Origin: Saprospiraceae bacterium
GTDB taxonomy: Bacteria; Bacteroidota; Bacteroidia; Chitinophagales; Saprospiraceae
DNA: 64,000 nucleotides
Reading direction: 5' to 3'
Assembly (NCBI GenBank): GCA_028285545.1
Contig: JANQPA010000018.1
Coordinates: forward strand, 62,001 to 126,000
How positions within the stretch are numbered: position 1 is the first letter of the stretch; each line of letters opens with the position of its first letter. Below, one piece after another: positions 1 through 7,350 of this stretch. A program made the position numbers and the translations under genes. The notes under the pieces were generated by a model. The model worked only from the letters and a program-made list of their open reading frames with translations. It made no database searches and was not told the DNA's origin.

Positions 1-11
1 GATCTCTGATA

Positions 12-207
12 AGAGACATATAGCTGCCTTCGGCAGTTTGGGAGATAAATTGAGATATATGGAGGCATATTGTTTTAACTATTTACTAATTGCTTGAAAT
101 GTTCAGAAAATTATGGCTTGATTCATCCAGTCTTGGAAATTCATCAATATAAAAAGCTATTTATCCCTACTTATTTCCATGACTGCCGAAGGCAGTTACC
201 TGTCTCT
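12..207. repeat. Paired mini-hairpin element (MITE/REPIN-like)
   Basis: The two ends are inverted copies of each other. The left end (12-37) has AGAGACA and then CTGCCTTCGGCAGT; the right end (182-207) is its reverse complement with a few mismatches between the two blocks. Each end contains its own small hairpin with a 5-bp stem CTGCC/GGCAG and a 3-nt loop. About 145 bp of AT-rich, non-coding sequence lies between. This is the gene-free stretch downstream of the PPK2 gene (1-339). A small non-autonomous element or a REP pair is inferred. No transposase is visible and no second copy was seen in the window. Confidence 0.5.
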
Positions 208-339
208 ATTTGTCTCTCGTTTTTTGATGATTAAGAATGACATCATGTCTAATCCCAACGTCTTAGGGGCGAGTCATGTTATGTTAGAATAATTTTTTAA
301 AGGAAATAGTTCAATATCAATTAAAAAATTGAATAAGCA

Positions 340-1080
340 TCATCCTCTTTCCAGCGGCGGATATTCCAATGGCAATTTTTTTAGGGCATCTAGTACGATT
401 TTAGCTAGTACATAATCTCTATACCATCTTTGATCCACAGGAATGATGTGCCAGGGTATTGTAGAGCGATTGAACACATCTTCATAGGCCTCCATATACT
501 TGTCCCAGTGCTCACGCTCTTTCCAGTCATTATCATTATGCTTCCAATGCTTATCGGCCTCATCTATTCGTTCCTGAAGCTCTATTTTTTGTTGATCATG
601 AGAAATGTGCAGGTAGAATTTTAAAATGATGGTATTGGCATCATATTGAAGTAATTCCTCGAAAGCATTAATGGATTTAATTCTTCGATCTACTCTTTCT
701 TCGTCGATCCACCCGTGAACACGTTGAATGAGGACATCTTCATAATGAGATCTATTAAAAATATGGATCATGCCCTGAGCCGGAGTATTTTTATGAATTC
801 TCCATAAAAAATCATGGGCAAATTCCTCTTCGGTAGGTTTTTTAAAAGAAATAACATTAAGGCCGGAAGGGTGGCAATCTTTAAAAACTTTTTCGGTGGC
901 TCCATCTTTTCCACTGGCATCCATTCCCTGATAGACAATTAATAGGCTATACTTTTTTTGGGCATAGAGGATATCTTGTAATTTTCCGATTTCCTCAACC
1001 ATCTCTTTGGTAAGATCTTTAACTTCTCCTTTGTTTAAGTGAGCAGGAGCATCACTAGAATAGTCTTTGAGTTTTATCAT
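340..1080 (-). CDS. ppk2: Polyphosphate kinase 2 family protein
   Basis: Cytosolic kinase that transfers phosphate between polyphosphate and nucleotides. The 246-residue protein is a single PPK2 domain. Visible motifs are Walker A GMDASGKDG at about residues 52-60, the Walker B region IFNRSHYEDVL at about 107-117, and a lid segment around NDWKEREHW near residue 185. The length is short but complete for one-domain PPK2 proteins. Which subclass (ADP, AMP or both as acceptor) cannot be settled from motifs alone. The ATG start is well placed. It stands alone behind the 23-bp palindrome that closes the preceding DUF58 gene on the same strand. Confidence 0.9.
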   Translation of the reverse strand: MIKLKDYSSDAPAHLNKGEVKDLTKEMVEEIGKLQDILYAQKKYSLLIVYQGMDASGKDGATEKVFKDCHPSGLNVISFKKPTEEEFAHDFLWRIHKNTPAQGMIHIFNRSHYEDVLIQRVHGWIDEERVDRRIKSINAFEELLQYDANTIILKFYLHISHDQQKIELQERIDEADKHWKHNDNDWKEREHWDKYMEAYEDVFNRSTIPWHIIPVDQRWYRDYVLAKIVLDALKKLPLEYPPLERG

Positions 1081-1096
1081 AAGGTATTATACAAAA

Positions 1097-1143
1097 TTAA
1101 AAATATAGATTGTGCGCTGACAGCGCACAATCTATATTTTTAA
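1097..1143 (-). terminator. Perfect 23-bp palindrome, likely terminator of the DUF58 gene
   Basis: The two 23-nt arms (1097-1119 and 1121-1143) are perfectly complementary around a single A at 1120; the core is GTGCGCTG/CAGCGCAC. It begins 7 bp after the DUF58 stop codon. The outer ends are A/T-rich, giving a T-run on either strand. A rho-independent terminator is the simplest reading. Confidence 0.75.
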
Positions 1144-1149
1144 AAGTAA

Positions 1150-2076
1150 TTAATTCATTTTACTTCTTTTCACAAGATAGGATTGCAAAATAGGTCTAAA
1201 TCCTTCATGAATATCGGCCTCGATGAAATCAATTTGGTATTGAAGGCACCTCATTCTTAAAGCATTTTTAAAGTCGGCCATTTGCTTGACATAGTGGTCT
1301 TTCACCTGCTTGGATTGTAGTTTTATTTTCTCACCTGTCTCCATATCAACGAAAAGATATGGGCGATTTTCGAAATTAAAATCTACCTCTTTAGATTTAT
1401 CTACTACATGAAATAGGACCACTTCATGTTTATTGTGTTTGAGGTGTTGCAAGGCAGAAAAGAGGTGCTCACTGTCCTCCATTTGTTCTAACATATCACT
1501 AAAAATGATCACCAAAGAACGTCGGTGAATACTGTCTGCAATTTGGTGTAGTGCTTGAGCTGCTGCTGTACTTTTATTCCGTTCTGGATTATTGATGACC
1601 TGATCCAAATAAGTAAGCATCAGTCGATAATGCGAAGTACTACTTTTGACTCTGGTATGAATTTTCACTTCATCTTCAAATAAACTTAAGCCAAATGCAT
1701 CACGCTGTTTTTGTAAAAGATTCATAAGGGCTGCAGCAGAAAGAGCAGAAAACCTTAATTTATTGATGTACTCCTTAGAGCTTTTGGTAACTTCAGGAAA
1801 ATACATACTGGAAGAGGTATCGATAATGATCTGACATCTCAGGTTGGTCTCTTCCTCAAAACGTTTGGTAAAAAGTTTGTCTGTTCGAGCAAATACTTTC
1901 CAATCAACATTTTTAGTGGATTCCCCCTGATTATATAGGCGATGTTCGGCAAATTCTACTGAAAAGCCATGAAAGGGACTTTTATGCAAACCGATAATAA
2001 AGCCTTCAACCACCTGACGGGCCAGCAGTTCTAAATTTCCAAAATCTCTTACCTGAATATTATCGAGTAGATCCAT
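1150..2076 (-). CDS. DUF58 domain protein with a VWA-like fold
   Basis: Member of the DUF58 family, usually encoded beside MoxR-type AAA ATPases and BatA/BatB proteins in Bacteroidota. The DUF58 core is visible at STKNVDWKVFARTDKLF. It is followed by a VWA-like segment that begins IIIDTSSSMYFP, with the DTSSS metal-site-like motif. No signal peptide or membrane segment is visible, so it is probably cytosolic. The frame can be extended upstream only to a TTG at 2121, so the internal ATG at 2076 (MDLLDNIQ) is preferred. No moxR or bat genes lie next to it, which is somewhat unusual. The molecular role is not established. Confidence 0.85.
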   Translation of the reverse strand: MDLLDNIQVRDFGNLELLARQVVEGFIIGLHKSPFHGFSVEFAEHRLYNQGESTKNVDWKVFARTDKLFTKRFEEETNLRCQIIIDTSSSMYFPEVTKSSKEYINKLRFSALSAAALMNLLQKQRDAFGLSLFEDEVKIHTRVKSSTSHYRLMLTYLDQVINNPERNKSTAAAQALHQIADSIHRRSLVIIFSDMLEQMEDSEHLFSALQHLKHNKHEVVLFHVVDKSKEVDFNFENRPYLFVDMETGEKIKLQSKQVKDHYVKQMADFKNALRMRCLQYQIDFIEADIHEGFRPILQSYLVKRSKMN

Positions 2077-2126
2077 ATCAATATTTATTTTATGCGGGTG
2101 TAGTTGAATGTACGAACACAAATAAA

Positions 2127-2161
2127 AAGCTCTTATTCCTTTTTAAGGGGAATAAGAGCTT
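2127..2161 (-). terminator. Terminator of trxA
   Basis: A 13-bp inverted repeat (2127-2139 with 2149-2161, AAGCTCTTATTCC and its complement) has a 9-nt loop. On the minus strand it is followed by a run of T (complement of AATAAAAA). It starts 25 bp past the trxA stop. Confidence 0.8.
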
Positions 2162-2185
2162 AATGTACCTAATTTTTATAAATAA

Positions 2186-2503
2186 TTAAAGATACGATTC
2201 TATTTTATCGGCCAAAACCGCCTTTGTAGTTGTTCCAACATGCTTATGCACTACCTCTCCATCCTTCAAAATAAGAATTGTAGGAATACTACGGATACCA
2301 TATTTCATGGCTACATTAGGGTTATGGTCAACGTTTACCTTTCCAACGAAGGCTTTATCTTTGTAGTCTACAGATAATTCTTCAATAATTGGGCCGATCA
2401 TTCTACATGGTCCACACCATTCTGCCCAGAAGTCAATTACCTTTACACCAGGGTCATCTAATGCCTTTTCCTGGAAATTCGCATCTGTGAATTCAAATGC
2501 CAT
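2186..2503 (-). CDS. trxA: Thioredoxin
   Basis: Small cytosolic thiol-disulfide oxidoreductase that reduces client disulfides and is itself recharged by thioredoxin reductase. The 105-residue length is normal. The active site WCGPC is at residues 29-33, the buried Asp is in VIDFWA (D24), and the cis-proline loop RSIPT is present near residue 75. There is no signal peptide. It is monocistronic: it has its own terminator and is divergent from the DUF3810 gene across a 309-bp spacer. Confidence 0.97.
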   Translation of the reverse strand: MAFEFTDANFQEKALDDPGVKVIDFWAEWCGPCRMIGPIIEELSVDYKDKAFVGKVNVDHNPNVAMKYGIRSIPTILILKDGEVVHKHVGTTTKAVLADKIESYL

Positions 2504-2663
2504 TGTTTAAGATTTTAGCTATGTTATTGAATTAATTCCAAGTTTAGAAACAACTTTTTGTCTATGAAGTTGTAAAAATAGTCAAATGATTCGAATGATT
2601 TGTCCCAAATGGGACAACTATTTGATACTTTTTACGGATTTTGACTCTAATTAATGAGAAATA

Positions 2664-2700
2664 GGTTGTGTGAAAAGGCCGGCGGCCTTTTCACACAACC
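2664..2700. repeat. 17-bp perfect palindrome between divergent genes
   Basis: The arms 2664-2680 and 2684-2700 are perfectly complementary around GGC. The inner part GGCC-GGC-GGCC is GC-rich in an otherwise AT-rich spacer. The 309-bp region 2504-2812 separates the divergent trxA and DUF3810 genes, so this is upstream of both and cannot be an ordinary 3' terminator for either. It could be a protein-binding site, a mobile palindrome, or a terminator of an unseen transcript. Nothing else recognisable is in this spacer. Confidence 0.6.
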
Positions 2701-2812
2701 CTAGCATTACTTAAATGTTAAAACAACATTAAATAATAGCTGTATGGTTCCAAGGAGATGCCTCTTAAGCTATATTTAAGCCTTTTTAAATAGCAATTAT
2801 TTTAGCCCATTG

Positions 2813-3892
2813 ATGATGATTAGGAAAAAATTAATTTGGATAGGTCTGGGCGTGTTTGCCTTACTTTTAAGAACTATTTTAAGCTATCAGCCTGAATTTG
2901 TTGAGCAATATTATAGTAGAGGGATTTTTCCACTTGTCAGGTGGACTATCGATTATATGTTAGGTTGGATTCCCATTCCCCTGATTTATTTTTTCTTCTT
3001 CATCCTCTCCCTTTGGCTTTTTTTTAGCATCCGAAAATTCATCAAATCAAAAAATAAATGGACTGTTAAATTAGTCCAAAGCCTTCTTTCCATTTTGGCC
3101 TTTATTGGGGGAACGATGTTTTTCTTTTTTTTCCTTTGGGGTTTTAATTATGCTCGACAACCCATTGAGCAGCAGTTAAATTTGGATGTAAAACCCTTAA
3201 GCGTAAAAGAGTTAAAAGAAGAATTGCAATGGGTGAGTGAAAAAGTAGTGAAATTAAGAGAAGAGTTGTCTCTTCATTACAGTAAAAACCCTTATGAATT
3301 AGAACTGCCTAGAAAAACAGAAGATCAACTTAGAAATTCTCTAGAATCTTGGCTTGATTTGAGAGGATTCTCTACCCTTGGGCGGGTTCGAGGGCGTTGG
3401 CTATACCCCAAAGGGATTTTTTTGCGATTTAGTTCTGCCGGTCTGTACTTTCCACTCACTGGAGAAGGGCATATAGATCCTGGGCTCCATGTACTGGATC
3501 ACCCATATACCATGGCACATGAATTATCACATGGATATGGTTTTGGAGATGAAGGAACCTGTAGTTTTTTGTCCTTTATTGCCTGTACAGAATCTGACAA
3601 TGCTTTTTTTGCCTATTCAGCCTACCTAAATTATTGGATAACCCTGGCTAGAAACTATCGGCGTTATGCTCCTGAAGACTATGCCTCTGTTCGAGACCTG
3701 TTGAATGAAACCAATAAAGCAGATATAGAGGCAATTTTTGATACGCTAAGGAAGTATCCTGATATTATGCCAAAATTCAGAAACTATGCCTACGATGCCT
3801 ATTTGAAATCGCAAGGTATTAAAGAAGGAGTGCTTAATTATAACCGTGTGATTATGTTGGTAAGAGCCTGGCGATTGGCAAAAAAGACTTAA
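2813..3892 (+). CDS. DUF3810 family membrane protein with HExxH motif
   Basis: Bacteroidota-specific DUF3810 protein, probably a membrane-anchored zinc metallopeptidase-like protein. Three hydrophobic segments fill about the first 115 residues. The soluble part contains HELSH (about residues 236-240) followed by GDEGTCSF, which could supply the third metal ligand Glu. This is the gluzincin arrangement, though activity is an inference. The frame opens at a TTG at 2810 followed by two in-frame ATGs; 2813 or 2816 is the more likely start. No operon partner lies downstream on the same strand within close range. Substrate unknown. Confidence 0.82.
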   Translation: MMIRKKLIWIGLGVFALLLRTILSYQPEFVEQYYSRGIFPLVRWTIDYMLGWIPIPLIYFFFFILSLWLFFSIRKFIKSKNKWTVKLVQSLLSILAFIGGTMFFFFFLWGFNYARQPIEQQLNLDVKPLSVKELKEELQWVSEKVVKLREELSLHYSKNPYELELPRKTEDQLRNSLESWLDLRGFSTLGRVRGRWLYPKGIFLRFSSAGLYFPLTGEGHIDPGLHVLDHPYTMAHELSHGYGFGDEGTCSFLSFIACTESDNAFFAYSAYLNYWITLARNYRRYAPEDYASVRDLLNETNKADIEAIFDTLRKYPDIMPKFRNYAYDAYLKSQGIKEGVLNYNRVIMLVRAWRLAKKT

Positions 3893-4073
3893 TAAAATGA
3901 AGATTAGACTTTTTAATAAGTTTATCAAGTGCTTCCTCACCTTAATCAATTGAGAAGTCAAATGAATAAAGAGTTAGAAAAGAAGGCCTCTATTTTTTCA
4001 AAATATTAATGGTTTTATTGACTCAACATTTTTAAAATAATTAATATTGCAACTCAAATAATTTTGCAGTTAA

Positions 4074-4874
4074 ATGTTCGATTTTCATAAGGATAAAAAA
4101 AGGTATTTTGATTACCAATACTTTACTTCCAGGGATTATATTGTTCCTTTTCTGAGCCCCCATTTGGATGAGAATAAGCCTTTGAAAGTATTAGAAATTG
4201 GTTGTGCAGAAGCAGGTGTTTTAAAAGCCTTTACAGAGCAAGGGCATCAATGCCTTGGAATCGAATTAATGGAAGGAAGATTGGAGCTAGCAAGAACATT
4301 TATGGCTGATGAGATGGAAAAGGGACTGATATCTTTTATTAATAAGAACATATATGACATTGACCTTGAAAAAGATATAGGTTATAAGTTTGATCTTATC
4401 TTACTAAAAGATGTCATTGAACACATCCCCAAACAAGGAGTCTTTATTGAAAAATTATTGGATTTCCTGGAACCGGATGGGAAAGTTTTTTTTGCCTTTC
4501 CTCCATGGTATATGCCTTTTGGGGGGCATCAGCAGCTGTGTAGAAGCAAAATACTATCCAAACTCCCCTATTACCACTTGCTTCCTATGCCTGTGTATAA
4601 AGGAATTTTAAAAGCATTTGGTGAACCCCAATCCGTTCAAAAAGATCTTGAAGAAATAAAAACAACTGGGATTTCTATAGAAAGGTTTGAAAAGATTTCG
4701 CGAAACAGTTATCATATCGTAAAAAGGGAGCTGTTCTTTTTCAATCCCATTTACAAATATAAATTTAACCTCAAGCCGAGAAGGCAATCAGATATCATTA
4801 CTCCCATCCCTTTTATCAGAGATTTTTTAAGTACTTGTGCATATTATTTGCTGGAGAAAAAGACTATTGTTTAA
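4074..4874 (+). CDS. Class I SAM-dependent methyltransferase
   Basis: The 266-residue protein carries the Rossmann methyltransferase signature VLEIGCAEAGVLKAF (about residues 40-54, motif I). An acidic residue follows strand 2 (GIELMEG) and the motif II/III region is FDLILLKDVIEHIP. The family is the Methyltransf_11/12/23 type often found with surface polysaccharide or small-molecule modification. The substrate cannot be inferred. The C-terminal 90 residues are specific to this protein and rich in aromatic and basic residues. It converges with the 3-hydroxyacyl-CoA dehydrogenase gene, with only 9 bp between the stop codons. Confidence 0.85.
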   Translation: MFDFHKDKKRYFDYQYFTSRDYIVPFLSPHLDENKPLKVLEIGCAEAGVLKAFTEQGHQCLGIELMEGRLELARTFMADEMEKGLISFINKNIYDIDLEKDIGYKFDLILLKDVIEHIPKQGVFIEKLLDFLEPDGKVFFAFPPWYMPFGGHQQLCRSKILSKLPYYHLLPMPVYKGILKAFGEPQSVQKDLEEIKTTGISIERFEKISRNSYHIVKRELFFFNPIYKYKFNLKPRRQSDIITPIPFIRDFLSTCAYYLLEKKTIV

Positions 4875-4883
4875 CTTTCTTGC

Positions 4884-5771
4884 TTAAGCAAAACTTTTAG
4901 AAATTACCAGCTCCTTTCCTCCATGACTATAATCATAAAACCCTTCTCCTGATTTACGACCTAGCTTGCCTGCAGTAACCATATTCACCAATAATGGACA
5001 GGGTGCATATTTGGGATTCCCAAATCCCTCAAATAATACCCTCATAATGGACAAGCAAACATCCAAGCCAATAAAATCTGCCAACTGTAACGGCCCCATT
5101 GGATGAGCCATTCCCAATTTCATAACTGTATCGATTTCCTCAACCCCAGCCACTCCTTCAAAAAGAGTAATGATGGCTTCATTAATCATAGGCATCAAAA
5201 TTCGATTAGCTACAAATCCAGGATAATCATTAACCTCTACAGGTACTTTGCCAATTGCCTTTGAAAGATCCATAATTTGTTGGCATACTTCATCCGAGGT
5301 GGCGTACCCACGAATGACCTCTACCAATTTCATGACTGGCACAGGATTCATAAAATGCATACCAATTACTTTATCAGGACGATTGGTTACAGTAGCAATC
5401 TCGGTAATGGAAATAGAAGAGGTATTGGTAGCTAGAATGGCAGAAGCAGCAGCATGTTCATCTAATAATTTAAAAATGGATTTCTTTATGGTAGGATTTT
5501 CAGTAGCTGCTTCAATAATCAGATCAGCATTTTCTACTCCACTTTTTGTGTCGGTGAAAATTTGGATATTGCTGAGTGTACTTCTTTTTTCTGACTCGGT
5601 GATTTTTTCTTTTTTGATCATCCGATCTAAGTTTTTACCAATAGTGGCCAGGGCTTTTTCTAAGGCTTCCTGATTAATGTCAATTAAAGAAACCTTATGC
5701 CCCTTCATGGCAAAAACATGGGCGATACCATTTCCCATGGTTCCGGCACCTATAACTGCAATTTTGTTCAT
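4884..5771 (-). CDS. 3-hydroxybutyryl-CoA / 3-hydroxyacyl-CoA dehydrogenase
   Basis: NAD-dependent oxidation of 3-hydroxyacyl-CoA to 3-oxoacyl-CoA, in short-chain fatty acid oxidation or butanoate metabolism in the cytosol. The 295-residue length fits the stand-alone enzyme. The N-terminal Rossmann motif is VIGAGTMGNGIAHV. The catalytic His region reads GMHFMNPVPVMKLVEV and the second domain begins VNDYPGFVANRIL; LADFIGLDV and GRKSGEGFYDY are typical C-terminal motifs. It is a single gene upstream of the terminator that ends the TPR gene. Precise chain-length preference is not visible. Confidence 0.93.
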   Translation of the reverse strand: MNKIAVIGAGTMGNGIAHVFAMKGHKVSLIDINQEALEKALATIGKNLDRMIKKEKITESEKRSTLSNIQIFTDTKSGVENADLIIEAATENPTIKKSIFKLLDEHAAASAILATNTSSISITEIATVTNRPDKVIGMHFMNPVPVMKLVEVIRGYATSDEVCQQIMDLSKAIGKVPVEVNDYPGFVANRILMPMINEAIITLFEGVAGVEEIDTVMKLGMAHPMGPLQLADFIGLDVCLSIMRVLFEGFGNPKYAPCPLLVNMVTAGKLGRKSGEGFYDYSHGGKELVISKSFA

Positions 5772-5841
5772 TTTTGTTGGTTCGTTTTGGTTGGTGAAAA
5801 AGATGAGTAAGGCTAAAAAAAACTATTTTACCATAAAATAA

Positions 5842-5877
5842 TTTCAGGCACCTCGATCGAGTCGAAATGCCTGAAAA
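5842..5877 (-). terminator. Terminator of the TPR gene
   Basis: A 9-bp stem TTTCAGGCA / TGCCTGAAA (5842-5850 with 5869-5877) encloses a loop that itself contains the palindrome CTCGATCGAG. On the minus strand an AT-rich tail follows. It lies 25 bp after the TPR gene stop. Confidence 0.65.
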
Positions 5878-5901
5878 AATATTCATTATTTGGTGGTATT
5901 A

Positions 5902-7239
5902 CTATTCATTAAAGAAAGAAGATTCATTTTTTCCTCCTCCTTGAACAGTCTCAAGACGTTTCTTAATTTCATTAGAAGTTTCGATATCATCCTTTCTTGC
6001 AAAAATCTCTTTAAGCGCAATTAAGGTATTGATATCATTCGGATTCATTGATTCTGCCTTTTTGAAAAAAGGGAGTGCTTTATCAAATTCAGTAAATACT
6101 TCTTGCTTTTTAGCCTCATACTTCTTAATTCCATCTGCAGAATAATCATCTGCTAATTTTTGAAGTTGTTGGGTTAAACCTGCAGCCTTATTATAATGTA
6201 ATGCTCCTTTACCATAAATTGCATCAATATATTCTGGGTCCAACTTCAAGGCTTCATCATAGGTTTGCATGGCCAAATCAAAGTATTTCTTTTCATTTTC
6301 AGTATCTCCATCTTTGAATGCCTTTTGATAAAACTGATCATAAACATTTCCTAATGTAAAATGCAATGACTTATTACCTGATTCTTTTTCAATGGCCAGT
6401 TTAAGTTTCTCTACTAATACCTCTGTTTTACCAGTTCGCAAAAAGTGGTTTATTTCGGCAAATAATAAACCTAAATCTTCTGGATATAACTCTCTACCTT
6501 TTTCAAGATATTCATATCCAGCCTCAGAATCATCAGCAGATTTAATTTTGTACATGGCTTCATATACAAGAGGTTTATCATAACTTTTTTCGTAAAGCTT
6601 TTGAAAATAAACTGCAGCGGAAGGCATTTTATTGGCATTCATAGCTGATAGGCCAGTAATATAAAGTTGATTGTTATAGTCTTCTTCCTTAGCCAAGGCG
6701 CTTTCCACATTATTTTCAGAAAGTATATCATGGGCTCTGATAACTCCGTTAAAAGAATTAAAAGCCTTTTCGTAATTCCCGGCCTCATACTGGTAAACAC
6801 CTAATTGGCTCATGCTATTTTGTACTGCACGGAGGCCATCGAGTGCTTTTTTCTTATCGGAACCTTTTTCGACCATACCATGTGCCTTAACATAGGCGTT
6901 CATAGCCGCAATAGCCTTTCCATCAGGAGAAGGAAGGTCATCGGTAGATCCAATTCCAAGCTGTTTGATGGTAATATACTGAGTGGCAACCTCAGAATAA
7001 ACATCTCCTTTTACCATCCAGGCTTCAGCGGCTCCTTGTGCATCAGATTTTCCCATTACGGCATCAACCTGAGTTACTGCATCCTTTAATTTACTTTTGT
7101 CACTATTATTAACTTTAAAGGCATTTAAGGATCGGCTCGCCTGCTTTAATTCTTTTTTAGTGTCTTTTCCCATTTCCTGGGCATCGACATTTATTGCTAA
7201 AATTAGCATTAGAGGAATGAATAGAAGCAATTTTTTCAT
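5902..7239 (-). CDS. Secreted tetratricopeptide-repeat protein
   Basis: A 445-residue periplasmic or outer-membrane-associated TPR protein. The signal peptide is MKKLLLFIPLMLILAINVDA with cleavage before QE. The rest is helical, with TPR units recognisable from about residue 150 onward, for example YDEALKLDPEYIDAIYGKG and FFKKAESMNPNDINTLIAL. No catalytic domain is present, so a scaffold role is inferred. It lies 111 bp downstream of gyrA on the same strand. It has its own -7 promoter-like box in that gap and its own terminator, so it is probably transcribed independently. Confidence 0.88.
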   Translation of the reverse strand: MKKLLLFIPLMLILAINVDAQEMGKDTKKELKQASRSLNAFKVNNSDKSKLKDAVTQVDAVMGKSDAQGAAEAWMVKGDVYSEVATQYITIKQLGIGSTDDLPSPDGKAIAAMNAYVKAHGMVEKGSDKKKALDGLRAVQNSMSQLGVYQYEAGNYEKAFNSFNGVIRAHDILSENNVESALAKEEDYNNQLYITGLSAMNANKMPSAAVYFQKLYEKSYDKPLVYEAMYKIKSADDSEAGYEYLEKGRELYPEDLGLLFAEINHFLRTGKTEVLVEKLKLAIEKESGNKSLHFTLGNVYDQFYQKAFKDGDTENEKKYFDLAMQTYDEALKLDPEYIDAIYGKGALHYNKAAGLTQQLQKLADDYSADGIKKYEAKKQEVFTEFDKALPFFKKAESMNPNDINTLIALKEIFARKDDIETSNEIKKRLETVQGGGKNESSFFNE

Positions 7240-7284
7240 TGTGCTGAGCTATTTTGTTTTAGAATAAAAGTTTGTTTATAGCAA

Positions 7285-7292
7285 CGAATTTA
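7285..7292 (-). promoter_or_regulatory. Bacteroidota-type -7 box for the TPR gene
   Basis: The minus strand reads TAAATTCG, which matches TAnnTTCG, about 46 bp upstream of the ATG. No convincing TTTG element was found at the usual upstream distance. Confidence 0.4.
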
Positions 7293-7350
7293 CTAAGCAT
7301 ATTACAATAAAAAATGTTGCTATGGTTAAAAATAACTTGTTTTTAACGTA

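Noticed and set aside
4059-4066. TAATTTTG, a perfect -7 box match before the methyltransferase gene
   Set aside because: It ends 7 bp before the ATG, which would need a leaderless transcript, and no -33 element exists at the right distance.
4882-4893. 12-bp palindrome TTGCTTAAGCAA at the convergent methyltransferase/dehydrogenase ends
   Set aside because: It overlaps the dehydrogenase stop region, is AT-rich and has no loop or T-run; chance is a sufficient explanation.
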